Origin: Verrucomicrobiota bacterium
GTDB taxonomy: Bacteria > Verrucomicrobiota > Verrucomicrobiia > Chthoniobacterales > UBA10450
DNA length: 7,099 nucleotides
Direction of reading: 5' to 3'
Assembly: GCA_003219335.1 (NCBI GenBank)
Contig: QHOF01000031.1
Coordinates: 1 to 7,099, forward strand
The notes beneath the pieces were generated by a model. It was not told the DNA's origin. It saw only the letters and a list, made by a program, of their open reading frames with translations, and ran no database searches. The position numbers and the translations under genes are program-made. This document shows positions 1-6,460 of the stretch, piece after piece; position 1 is the first letter of the stretch; each line of letters starts with the position of its first letter.

Positions 1-492
1 AGCGCCACATCCAATACAGGCGGCTGCATCCATCGCCAAATCTGCGGTCTGCTTGGATACAAGAATGGCGTTTGCCTCAGGGGCGCTGCCGGCAGAAACA
101 GAGATGTAACCGCCAGCCTGGATAATCCTATCCAACGCGCTACGGTCCACAATCAAATCCCGAACCACGGGAAATGCGTCGGACCGCCACGGCTCGATAT
201 AGATCGTCTCCCGATCTCTGAAGTGCCGCATGTGGAGCTGGCAAGTAGCAGTGGCTCGTTGCGGACCATGAGCAATGCCATTGATCATCATGCCGCATGA
301 ACCACAAATCCCTTCGCGGCAATCGTGGTCAAAGGCGATCGGATCTTCTCCTTTAGCGATGAGTCTCCAGTTAACCACGTCCAGCATTTCCAAGAAGGAC
401 ATGTCAGGACTGATGGTTTCGGCATCGTACCTCACCATCCTTCCCTCCGAACGAGCGTTCTTTTGTCGCCACACGTAAAGGGTCAGATTCAT
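1..492 (-). CDS. sdhB: Succinate dehydrogenase/fumarate reductase iron-sulfur subunit (3' end cut by window edge)
   Basis: The first 164 codons of the iron-sulfur subunit, which carries electrons from the SdhA flavin to the quinone site and hemes of SdhC. The N-terminal ferredoxin-like domain is complete: FDHDCREGICGSCG (residues 54-67) followed by TATCQLHM supplies Cys58, Cys63, Cys66 and Cys84 as [2Fe-2S] ligands. All four are cysteine, whereas E. coli SdhB has an aspartate at the third position. IYIEPWRSDAFPV and VDRSALDRII follow, and the fragment ends at AACIGCGA (Cys159, Cys162), the start of the ligand set for the cubane clusters. The remaining ligands lie beyond the left edge; the family is usually about 240-260 residues. 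The start ATG (492-490) overlaps the sdhA stop as TGATG, and a GGAG lies 9 bases upstream (505-502), so translational coupling is likely. No frameshift is seen. The choice between SQR and QFR direction cannot be made from this subunit. Confidence 0.95.
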   Translation of the reverse strand, partial: MNLTLYVWRQKNARSEGRMVRYDAETISPDMSFLEMLDVVNWRLIAKGEDPIAFDHDCREGICGSCGMMINGIAHGPQRATATCQLHMRHFRDRETIYIEPWRSDAFPVVRDLIVDRSALDRIIQAGGYISVSAGSAPEANAILVSKQTADLAMDAAACIGCGA

Positions 493-2405
493 CACTTGTA
501 GCTCCGCGGTGCCAAATGCACGTTTTCAAAGGTGAGCGGTTCCTTATGCAGCCGTGGCAATTCGCTATTGCGCGCGTACTTCCAGGCTGAGACATAACAA
601 TAGTGCTCGTCGTTACGTTGCGGTTCTCCGTCGGCTGTTTGGAACTCCTCACGGAAATGACAGCCACAGGACTCGGCGCGTTCAAGGGCGTCGTAGCACA
701 TCAGTTCAGCCAGCTCGAGAAAATCAGCCACCCGCCCCGCTTTTTCCAGAACCTGGTTCAATTCTTCACCGCCTCCGACAATACTGGCATTTCTCCAAAA
801 CTCCTGGCGAATTTCAGGTATCTTCTGCACGGCGTACTTCAGCCCCTGCTCATTGCGAACCATGCCGCAGTGATCCCATAAGAGCTTTCCCAGTTCCTGA
901 TGGAACGAGTCCACTGTACGATTGCCCCCAATATCCAGGAGTTTCTTGACCCGAAGAGAGACCTCTGTTTCCATCTGGCGGAAAGCAGGGTGGGTTATAT
1001 CTGCTCTCTCGATCTCAGTCGTCGCTAAATAGTCGTTGATGGTGTGGGGGATAACAAAGTAGCCATCCGCCAGGCCTTGCATGAGAGCGCTTGCCCCGAG
1101 GCGATTCGCGCCATGATCGGAGAAGTTGGCCTCACCGATCACGAAAAGCCCGGCAATCGTACTCATGAGGTTGTAATCGACCCACAGACCTCCCATCGTA
1201 TAATGGACGGCGGGATAAATTCGCATGGGTACCTGGTAGGGGTTCTCCGCTGTGATCCTCTCGTACATTTCAAAAAGGTTTCCATATTTCTCACGGACCA
1301 CATCGGCCCCCAGACATTTGATTGCGTCGGTGAAGTCAAGGAAAACTCCGAGGCCGCTGTCTCCCACCCCGCGCCCCTCATCGCAGACCTCTTTTGCAGC
1401 CCGCGAAGCCACATCGCGAGGTACGAGATTGCCGAAACTCGGATATTTGCGCTCTAGATAGTAGTCGCGCTCGACTTCAGGAATCTCGCGCGGAGGACGC
1501 TGGTCTCCCTTTTTCTGCGGAACCCAGATTCGCCCGTCATTGCGCAGTGATTCGCTCATTAATGTGAGCTTTGATTGGTAGTGGCCAGTGACCGGAATGC
1601 AGGTGGGGTGTATTTGCGTGAAGCACGGATTGGCGAAGGCGGCACCGCGCTTGTAGGCTCGCCAGATGGCAGTCGCATTGCTATTCTTAGCGTTGGTGGA
1701 AAGGTAATAAATATTGCCATACCCGCCGGTCGCAAGCACTATGGCCTCAGCCGCAAAGGGTTCGATCTTCCCCGTGATCAGGTTGCGCGCAATTATCCCG
1801 CGTGCCCTGCCTTCAATGACGACGAGGTCGAGCATCTCCATGCGCGGGAGCATAGTGACTTTGCCGAGATCTATCTGGCGCTCAAGGGCCTGGTAGGCTC
1901 CGAGCAAGAGCTGTTGCCCGGTTTGTCCCCTGGCATAAAAGGTACGCGAGACCTGGACACCACCGAAGGAGCGATTGTCGAGTAGGCCGCTGTACTCCCT
2001 GGCAAAGGGAACGCCCTGGGCGACAGACTGATCAATAATGTTCACACTGATCTGCGCTAGCCGATAGACATTCGCCTCGCGGGAGCGAAAACTCCCGCCT
2101 TTCACAGTGTCGTAAAAAAGTCGATAGATGCTATCTCCATCGTTGCGATAGTTTTTGGCAGCATTGATGCCGCCCTGGGCGGCAACGCTATGGGCTCGGC
2201 GCGGACTGTCTTGGTAACAAAAACACTGAACGTTGTAACCCAGCTCCGCCAGTGTGGCTGCCGCAGAAGCTCCGGCGAGACCCGATCCCAGTACAATAAT
2301 CCTGTGTTTATGTCTGTTGGCAGGGCTAACCAGTTTCATCTCAAAGCGACGGTTGTCCCACTTTCTTTCGATGGGGCCTGACGGTGTTTTCGAGTTCAGT
2401 TCCAT
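492..2405 (-). CDS. sdhA: Succinate dehydrogenase/fumarate reductase flavoprotein subunit
   Basis: A 637-residue catalytic subunit that interconverts succinate and fumarate at a covalently bound FAD on the membrane surface. Visible motifs: a dinucleotide-binding GSGLAGASAA (40-49); HSVAAQGGINA (72-82), where His72 is the expected covalent FAD attachment site; ATGGYGNIY (225-233); QIHPT (264-268); NLVPRD (326-331), with Arg330 a candidate for the catalytic proton-shuttle arginine; HYTMGG (401-406); and GEANFSDHGANRLGASAL (424-441), with His401 and Arg435 expected to bind the dicarboxylate. The wording around GEANFSDHGANRLGASALMQ is characteristic of the Bacteroidota/Acidobacteriota-like SdhA group. 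The start is supported because IERKWDNRRFEMKLV resembles the conserved leader of that group, so the internal Met23 is less likely. It begins 10 bases after sdhC, with only a weak AGG overlapping the sdhC stop, and ends in a TGATG overlap with sdhB. It looks complete, with all expected catalytic residues. Confidence 0.97.
   Translation of the reverse strand: MELNSKTPSGPIERKWDNRRFEMKLVSPANRHKHRIIVLGSGLAGASAAATLAELGYNVQCFCYQDSPRRAHSVAAQGGINAAKNYRNDGDSIYRLFYDTVKGGSFRSREANVYRLAQISVNIIDQSVAQGVPFAREYSGLLDNRSFGGVQVSRTFYARGQTGQQLLLGAYQALERQIDLGKVTMLPRMEMLDLVVIEGRARGIIARNLITGKIEPFAAEAIVLATGGYGNIYYLSTNAKNSNATAIWRAYKRGAAFANPCFTQIHPTCIPVTGHYQSKLTLMSESLRNDGRIWVPQKKGDQRPPREIPEVERDYYLERKYPSFGNLVPRDVASRAAKEVCDEGRGVGDSGLGVFLDFTDAIKCLGADVVREKYGNLFEMYERITAENPYQVPMRIYPAVHYTMGGLWVDYNLMSTIAGLFVIGEANFSDHGANRLGASALMQGLADGYFVIPHTINDYLATTEIERADITHPAFRQMETEVSLRVKKLLDIGGNRTVDSFHQELGKLLWDHCGMVRNEQGLKYAVQKIPEIRQEFWRNASIVGGGEELNQVLEKAGRVADFLELAELMCYDALERAESCGCHFREEFQTADGEPQRNDEHYCYVSAWKYARNSELPRLHKEPLTFENVHLAPRSYK
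502..505 (-). promoter_or_regulatory. Shine-Dalgarno site of sdhB, inside the sdhA end
   Basis: GGAG with a 9-base spacer to the sdhB ATG. It lies within the last codons of sdhA, consistent with reinitiation or coupled translation across the TGATG overlap. Confidence 0.6.
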
Positions 2406-2415
2406 CTATCGATGC

Positions 2416-3141
2416 CTATGAGATAATGTTGAGCAACACTGCCACGGGGATAGAGATGAATCCGATGACAACCGCGAGCGTAACGCAGGTTGCGAGTTTC
2501 CGAATCAAACCATTATATTGTGGATGGTTCGCCCCGACAGATTGAAACATGCTGTAGACCCCATGATACATATGCAGGCCTAGAGCAAGCATCGCCACGA
2601 TGTAGAAAACCGCCACGGGCCAAACGTGAAAACCCATGACTACATTGCGGTAGACGTCGCCCGGATGGAAATCAGGATGCACGGTGCCAGTGGTGAGGTG
2701 AAGTAGATGATAAATGATAAAGAAACCGATGATCGGGCCGCTCCATCTCATGGTGCGTGAAGCAAAGGTCGATGCGATCCCCCGCCAACGATAATAGCCT
2801 ATGGGTCGGCTCTTTTGGCATCTCCATGCCAACTGATATGCCATGACAATGTGCAGCACCACAGCAACCATGAGAGCAATTCGCGCAGTCCAGAGCAAAC
2901 CTCCATTCGACTTGAGAAACGCTGCATATGTGTTTAGCCTTGCCGGACCCTCGAATGCGAGCAAGTTGCCTAGCATATGCAGAGCCACGTAGGCGAAGCC
3001 AATAAATCCGGTTGCGGCGACGATAATTTTTTTCCCCACTGTGGATCTGTAGAAGGAGACTTCCCAGCTCAACGGTGTTCTTCGCACAGGTAAGGTACCC
3101 TCGATTGGCGGCAAGATTGATGTCTTGTTCTGTGAATTCAT
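2416..3141 (-). CDS. sdhC: Succinate dehydrogenase cytochrome b subunit, b558 family (diheme membrane anchor)
   Basis: A 241-residue integral membrane anchor that holds SdhAB at the membrane, binds two b hemes and exchanges electrons with quinone. Five hydrophobic helices can be read at roughly 39-61, 86-107, 133-151, 171-194 and 217-239. The first four each carry a histidine suited to axial heme ligation: His55 (ALHMLGN), His97 (VLHIVMAY), His145 (IYHLLHL) and His190 (GLHMYHG). This matches the single-anchor, diheme SdhC/FrdC family of Wolinella and Bacillus, which needs no SdhD. The SFYRSTVGKK segment before helix 1 and HMLGNL inside it are family-typical. The start is uncertain. ATG at 3141 has only GGA six bases upstream. 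An in-frame TTG at 3156 overlaps the pdhC stop as TTGA, has AAGGA six bases upstream, and would add five residues. The position matching Wolinella Glu180 appears to be Gly188. Confidence 0.94.
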   Translation of the reverse strand: MNSQNKTSILPPIEGTLPVRRTPLSWEVSFYRSTVGKKIIVAATGFIGFAYVALHMLGNLLAFEGPARLNTYAAFLKSNGGLLWTARIALMVAVVLHIVMAYQLAWRCQKSRPIGYYRWRGIASTFASRTMRWSGPIIGFFIIYHLLHLTTGTVHPDFHPGDVYRNVVMGFHVWPVAVFYIVAMLALGLHMYHGVYSMFQSVGANHPQYNGLIRKLATCVTLAVVIGFISIPVAVLLNIIS

Positions 3142-3152
3142 TGCACATCCAG

Positions 3153-4334
3153 TCAACCAGAATCCTTCGCGACGAGACTGGTCGGGTTCTCCATCAGTTT
3201 TTTGAATTCCTGCAAAAATCGCCCGGCCTGGGCACCATCGACGACGCGATGATCCACAGACAGAGTGACCGTCATCATTGGTGCCACTCCTAGCGCGCCA
3301 TCAACGGCGACGGGTCGCTGGGTCACTCCACCGGCAGCTAGGATCGCCGCTTCCGGCGGATTGATGATGGCGCTGAATTCATCTACGCCGAACATGCCCA
3401 GGTTCGAAACCGTAAAAGTGCCGAAACCAAGATCACCGGCCTGCAATTTGTTTTTGCGCGCCCGTTCGCTCAACGCCTTCGACTCAATCGCAATAGCTTT
3501 AAGACTTTTCTTGTTCGCCTCGCGCAAGACCGGCGTGATCAGCCCATCCTCCAGAGCCACTGCTATCCCGACGTTGATCTGTGGATGCATTTCTAAACTG
3601 TCATTCCGATAGGATGCGTTGAAGCTCGGAAACTTTGTGAGAGTCTGGGCCGCGGCAGCGATGATTAGATCGTTTACGGAGATTTTCTCTGAGTCCAAAC
3701 ACTCGTGGTTCAACTCATCGCGCAATTTCAATACCTGGGTCATATTAATCGCGACGGAAACGTAAAAGTGCGGGATTTTGGTCTTGCTTTCCGTCATGTG
3801 CCTCGCGATTGCCTGGCGCATGTGACTCAACGGAATCTTATTCGGAGTGACGGTACTCCGGATCGTTGTTGTCATCGCCCCTTCGATATCGCGTTCCACG
3901 ATGCGGCCTCCCGGCCCAGTGCCTTTAATCTCTGCCAAATCGATCCCCGCCTTTTCAGCCATCTTGCGGGCGAGAGGGGAGGCTTTGATCCGTGCTTCGG
4001 TGTGGCCCCGCGAAAGAGAAGCCCGCTCGGCCGAAAGCGGCGGCATTGGAGGCCGGGCTGGTGGCGCAGGCGCCGCAACCTGAGGTAGGCTTTCACCCTT
4101 TTCTCCAATGATGCCGATCAACGTCCCTACCGGAACAGTCTGGTCTTCGGACACAATTATTTTCTGCAAGATGCCGGTCGCTGGTGCGTCAATTTCAACC
4201 ACAGCCTTGTCCGTTTCTATCTCGGCAAGAGTTTGACCTTTGTCGATACGCTCGCCTTCTTTTATTAGCCAGCGAGCGAGTTTCCCCTCGGTCATATCAA
4301 ACCCTAAAGAGGGCATAATCACATTTGTAGCCAT
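3153..4334 (-). CDS. pdhC: Dihydrolipoamide acyltransferase, E2 of a pyruvate dehydrogenase-type complex
   Basis: A 393-residue E2 core protein that accepts the acyl group from E1 on a swinging lipoyl arm and passes it to CoA. Domains in order: one lipoyl domain (about 3-78) with the lipoylation lysine Lys43 in ETDKAVVEID; a short Ala/Pro-rich linker (about 83-103); a peripheral subunit-binding domain (about 118-153) with SPLARKMAEKAGID and GTGPGGRIVERDI; and the acyltransferase domain to the end, with the DHRVVDG signature (His362, Asp366 catalytic). NPPEAAIL and SNLGMFGVDEF are also family-typical. A single lipoyl domain is normal for many bacterial E2s outside the gamma-proteobacteria. I chose MATNVIMPSLG as the start because the lipoyl fold begins there. 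An ATG at 4388, only 6 bases after pdhB, would add 18 residues resembling nothing I know; its AGAGGA abuts the start codon. Substrate cannot be read from E2, but the neighbours favour pyruvate. Confidence 0.95.
   Translation of the reverse strand: MATNVIMPSLGFDMTEGKLARWLIKEGERIDKGQTLAEIETDKAVVEIDAPATGILQKIIVSEDQTVPVGTLIGIIGEKGESLPQVAAPAPPARPPMPPLSAERASLSRGHTEARIKASPLARKMAEKAGIDLAEIKGTGPGGRIVERDIEGAMTTTIRSTVTPNKIPLSHMRQAIARHMTESKTKIPHFYVSVAINMTQVLKLRDELNHECLDSEKISVNDLIIAAAAQTLTKFPSFNASYRNDSLEMHPQINVGIAVALEDGLITPVLREANKKSLKAIAIESKALSERARKNKLQAGDLGFGTFTVSNLGMFGVDEFSAIINPPEAAILAAGGVTQRPVAVDGALGVAPMMTVTLSVDHRVVDGAQAGRFLQEFKKLMENPTSLVAKDSG
3163..3167 (-). promoter_or_regulatory. Shine-Dalgarno-like AAGGA before sdhC
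   Basis: AAGGA lies inside the last codons of pdhC. It is 6 bases from the in-frame TTG (3156-3154) and 21 bases from the ATG (3141-3139). Its spacing suits the TTG, so it is the main evidence for the longer SdhC form. The bases are also explained by the pdhC codons for Lys-Asp, so it could be chance. Confidence 0.4.
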
Positions 4335-4394
4335 CGATCGCTTACACGCGAGTAGATTGGGAGAATAAGCGTCCGATCGTAGATTCATTCCTCT

Positions 4395-5366
4395 TCATGC
4401 AAACATCCCTTTGATTTTTCCAACGACCTGTTCTTGCGTAGGAAACATGAGGGCTTCGAGGTTCTTGGCGTACGGCATAGGCACTTCGACCTGACCTAGA
4501 CGTTCGACGGGCATGTCCAATTCGTCGAACAGGTCATGGCTGACCCGCGCGGCAATTTCTGCTCCCATACCGCAGGTGACCCAATCTTCCTCGAGAACAA
4601 CCATGCGATGGGTCTTCTTCACTGATTCATACACGGGGGCCATATCGAGGGGACGCAATGTGCGCAGATCAATGACCTCGCACTCGATCCCGTCCTGCGA
4701 TAATTGTTCTGCCGCAGTCAATGCGACATGCAGCATACGAGAATAGGTCACAATCGTGATATTCTGGCCTGCGCGCTTGAGGTCCGATACACCGATTGGC
4801 AAGATGTACTCTTCATCCGTCACCTCGCCCCTCACACCGTACAGTCGGGCGTGTTCGATGAACATCACCGGATTCTCTGATCGGATGGCCGTCTTCAACA
4901 GTCCCTTTGCATCGTAGGGTGTCGCGGGCATAACAACGATCAGCCCCGGCAAACTGGCGAACCATGCCTCGAAGGTTTGGGAATGAGTTGCGGCTAATTG
5001 CCCCCACCCCGCCGGCGTCCGAATGACCAGGGGCACCTTAGCCTGGCCGCCGAACATGTAATGAATTTTTGCTGCGTTGTTGACGATCTGGTCCATCGCC
5101 ACCAAAGTAAAATTGATCGTCATCACTTCTGCAACGGGCCGCAATCCACCCATCGCTGCACCCACGGCCGTCCCGACAATGGCACTTTCAGCGATTGGCG
5201 TGTCTTTTACCCGCCGATCACCGAACTCCTGATGCAGTCCGCGCGTAACCGCATAAGTTCCGCCCCACACGCCAACCTCTTCACCAAGAATCAAGACGCG
5301 CTCGTCGCGGTGCATTTCTTCGCGCAATGCTTCGCGAATGGCGTCGCGGTAACTTTTCTGAGCCAT
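4395..5366 (-). CDS. pdhB: Pyruvate dehydrogenase-type E1 component, beta subunit
   Basis: A 323-residue beta subunit of the alpha2beta2 thiamine-diphosphate E1, which decarboxylates the 2-oxoacid and reductively acylates the E2 lipoyl group. It has the transketolase-like pyrimidine domain (about 3-178) and C-terminal domain (about 195-315). GEEVGVWGGTY (28-38) and DTPIAESAIVG (55-65) are visible; Glu60 is the expected residue contacting the cofactor pyrimidine ring. ATHSQTFEAWF (126-136) carries the conserved active-site His128. YDAKGLLKTAIRSENPV and CEVIDLRTLRPLD are typical of the family. GEEVG without the insertion I recall in AcoB, and EVMTINFTLVAMDQI, favour pyruvate dehydrogenase over acetoin dehydrogenase. 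The ATG is preceded by GGAGA seven bases upstream and starts 17 bases after the pdhA stop. Length is normal and no damage is seen. Substrate is inferred, since branched-chain and acetoin E1 beta subunits share this fold. Confidence 0.95.
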   Translation of the reverse strand: MAQKSYRDAIREALREEMHRDERVLILGEEVGVWGGTYAVTRGLHQEFGDRRVKDTPIAESAIVGTAVGAAMGGLRPVAEVMTINFTLVAMDQIVNNAAKIHYMFGGQAKVPLVIRTPAGWGQLAATHSQTFEAWFASLPGLIVVMPATPYDAKGLLKTAIRSENPVMFIEHARLYGVRGEVTDEEYILPIGVSDLKRAGQNITIVTYSRMLHVALTAAEQLSQDGIECEVIDLRTLRPLDMAPVYESVKKTHRMVVLEEDWVTCGMGAEIAARVSHDLFDELDMPVERLGQVEVPMPYAKNLEALMFPTQEQVVGKIKGMFA

Positions 5367-5373
5367 AGTTGCT

Positions 5374-5378
5374 TCTCC
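5374..5378 (-). promoter_or_regulatory. Shine-Dalgarno site of pdhB
   Basis: GGAGA with a 7-base spacer to the pdhB ATG (5366-5364). It lies in the short gap after the pdhA stop and fixes the pdhB start. Confidence 0.7.
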
Positions 5379-5383
5379 GCCAG

Positions 5384-6397
5384 CTACTCCGCGATCAGGA
5401 CGTCGGCATACAAGTCGCGCGGTTCAGGTAGTGGGCTCGTCTCCGCGAATCGAACGGCCTCGTCTAGTTCAACTTCGATCTGGCTCACGATCTGTTTCAG
5501 ATCAGCTTCCGTGGCAAGACCACGGCTCAGCATGCGTTGTTGGCAACGCATGATCGGGTCAGATCCTTTCGCGGCTTCCACTTCTGCTTTTGTCCGATAA
5601 CGCTGCGGATCACCCATCGAGTGGCCGCGATAGCGATACGTCACCGCCTCGATGAATTGTGGGCCGCCACCACTCCGCGCCCTGTCAGCAACCTCGCGAA
5701 CGGCGTCTCGCACCTCCACGACATCGTTACCATCGATCTGTAATGCTGGCATGTTAAAAACGCAGGCTTTCTTGTAGAGATCTGTCAGCGCTGATGAACG
5801 CGCGACGGCGGTACCCATTCCATAGTGGTTGTTCTCAACGATGACGACAAGAGGTAACTTCCATACCGCTGCTATATTGAGACCAGTGTAAAACGCACCC
5901 GTGTTGGTCGCTCCGTCGCCGAAGAAGCAGGCAACGATACGCGGCTCTTTGTTGTACTGGACGGCCAGCGCCAGGCCGACAGCGAGAGGAATATGGCCGC
6001 CGACAACGGCATAACCGCCCCAGAGCCGGCGTTTCAAATCGGCCATGTGCATCGATCCTCCCTTGCCTTTGCTTAGGCCCGTGGACTTCCCGTATAGTTC
6101 GGCCATTACCCGTTTGGGATCGACACCGCGTGCTAACACATAACCGTGATCGCGATAATGCGTGACTACGTCGTCGTCCTCGTGGAGTGCAGCTAGAGCA
6201 CCAACCGCAATCGCCTCTTCGCCAATATAAAGATGTAAGAATCCGCCAATTTTACCTTGTCCATAGGCTTCCTCAGCGCGTTCCTCAAATCGCCGGATTA
6301 AACTCATCTTTTTAAACCAGTCAAGCGCCTCAACCGCGGTCAAACCTGATTTCGTCTTCTCTGACTCGGGGACATTTACCCCTAATCCCGCAGCCAT
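5384..6397 (-). CDS. pdhA: Pyruvate dehydrogenase-type E1 component, alpha subunit
   Basis: A 337-residue alpha subunit of the heterotetrameric E1, pairing with the next gene product to form the thiamine-diphosphate site. The cofactor and Mg2+ motif is clear: GDGATNTGAF (160-169) leading to VENNHYGMGT (187-196), the usual GDG-to-NN arrangement. GFLHLYIGEEAIAVG (52-66), THYRDHGYVLARG (79-91) and KGKGGSMHMADL (110-121) are family hallmarks. YRYRGHSMGDPQRYR (254-268) is the conserved loop holding the serine that is the regulatory phosphorylation site in mitochondrial E1 alpha. GSMHMADL resembles the GSMHIADL I recall from acetoin dehydrogenase AcoA, but GGYAVVGGHIPLAVGLALA and the E1 beta features fit a pyruvate dehydrogenase. 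The start is backed by GAGG eight bases upstream. It follows lpd after 63 bases and precedes pdhB by 17. It appears complete; substrate is inferred. Confidence 0.94.
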   Translation of the reverse strand: MAAGLGVNVPESEKTKSGLTAVEALDWFKKMSLIRRFEERAEEAYGQGKIGGFLHLYIGEEAIAVGALAALHEDDDVVTHYRDHGYVLARGVDPKRVMAELYGKSTGLSKGKGGSMHMADLKRRLWGGYAVVGGHIPLAVGLALAVQYNKEPRIVACFFGDGATNTGAFYTGLNIAAVWKLPLVVIVENNHYGMGTAVARSSALTDLYKKACVFNMPALQIDGNDVVEVRDAVREVADRARSGGGPQFIEAVTYRYRGHSMGDPQRYRTKAEVEAAKGSDPIMRCQQRMLSRGLATEADLKQIVSQIEVELDEAVRFAETSPLPEPRDLYADVLIAE

Positions 6398-6460
6398 AGG
6401 ATTCGCCTCAAACTCGTTCTCTGATGCCGTTCATTGTGTTTTTTATTGCTCTCTGTTTAT
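6398..6460 (-). other. Intergenic gap between lpd and pdhA
   Basis: The longest non-coding stretch in the window (63 bases). Its lpd-proximal half is AT-rich on the transcribed sense (AATAAAAAACACAATG). I see no stem-loop followed by a T-run that would end the lpd transcript, and no paired -35/-10 boxes I would defend. It contains the pdhA ribosome binding site. A tiny frame (6434-6408, eight codons, MNGIRERV) ends inside that site, but it has no Shine-Dalgarno of its own. Read-through from lpd into pdhA is the simplest reading. Confidence 0.6.
6406..6409 (-). promoter_or_regulatory. Shine-Dalgarno site of pdhA
   Basis: GAGG, within TTTGAGGCG, with an 8-base spacer to the pdhA ATG (6397-6395). 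It supports this start over any internal methionine. Confidence 0.65.

Noticed and set aside
554..949. 131-codon plus-strand open frame
   Set aside because: Antisense to the conserved C-terminal part of sdhA, with no domain and low-complexity Arg/Ser/Pro composition typical of shadow frames.
1044..1985. Plus-strand open frames of about 136 codons (1044-1457 and 1575-1985)
   Set aside because: Both lie wholly inside sdhA, whose protein is complete and conserved over this region. They are shadow frames without recognisable motifs.
2672..3148. 158-codon minus-strand frame starting at MCNEFTEQ
   Set aside because: It is the alternative frame of sdhC. The sdhC frame gives clean membrane helices with heme histidines and this one does not.
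4998..5600. 200-codon open frame on the plus strand
   Set aside because: It runs antisense across the well-supported pdhB start and pdhA end, has no recognisable domain, and its composition follows the opposite-strand codons.
6408..6434. Eight-codon frame (MNGIRERV) ending in the pdhA ribosome binding site, a possible leader peptide
   Set aside because: No Shine-Dalgarno of its own, no run of regulatory codons and no alternative hairpins; a frame this short is expected by chance.
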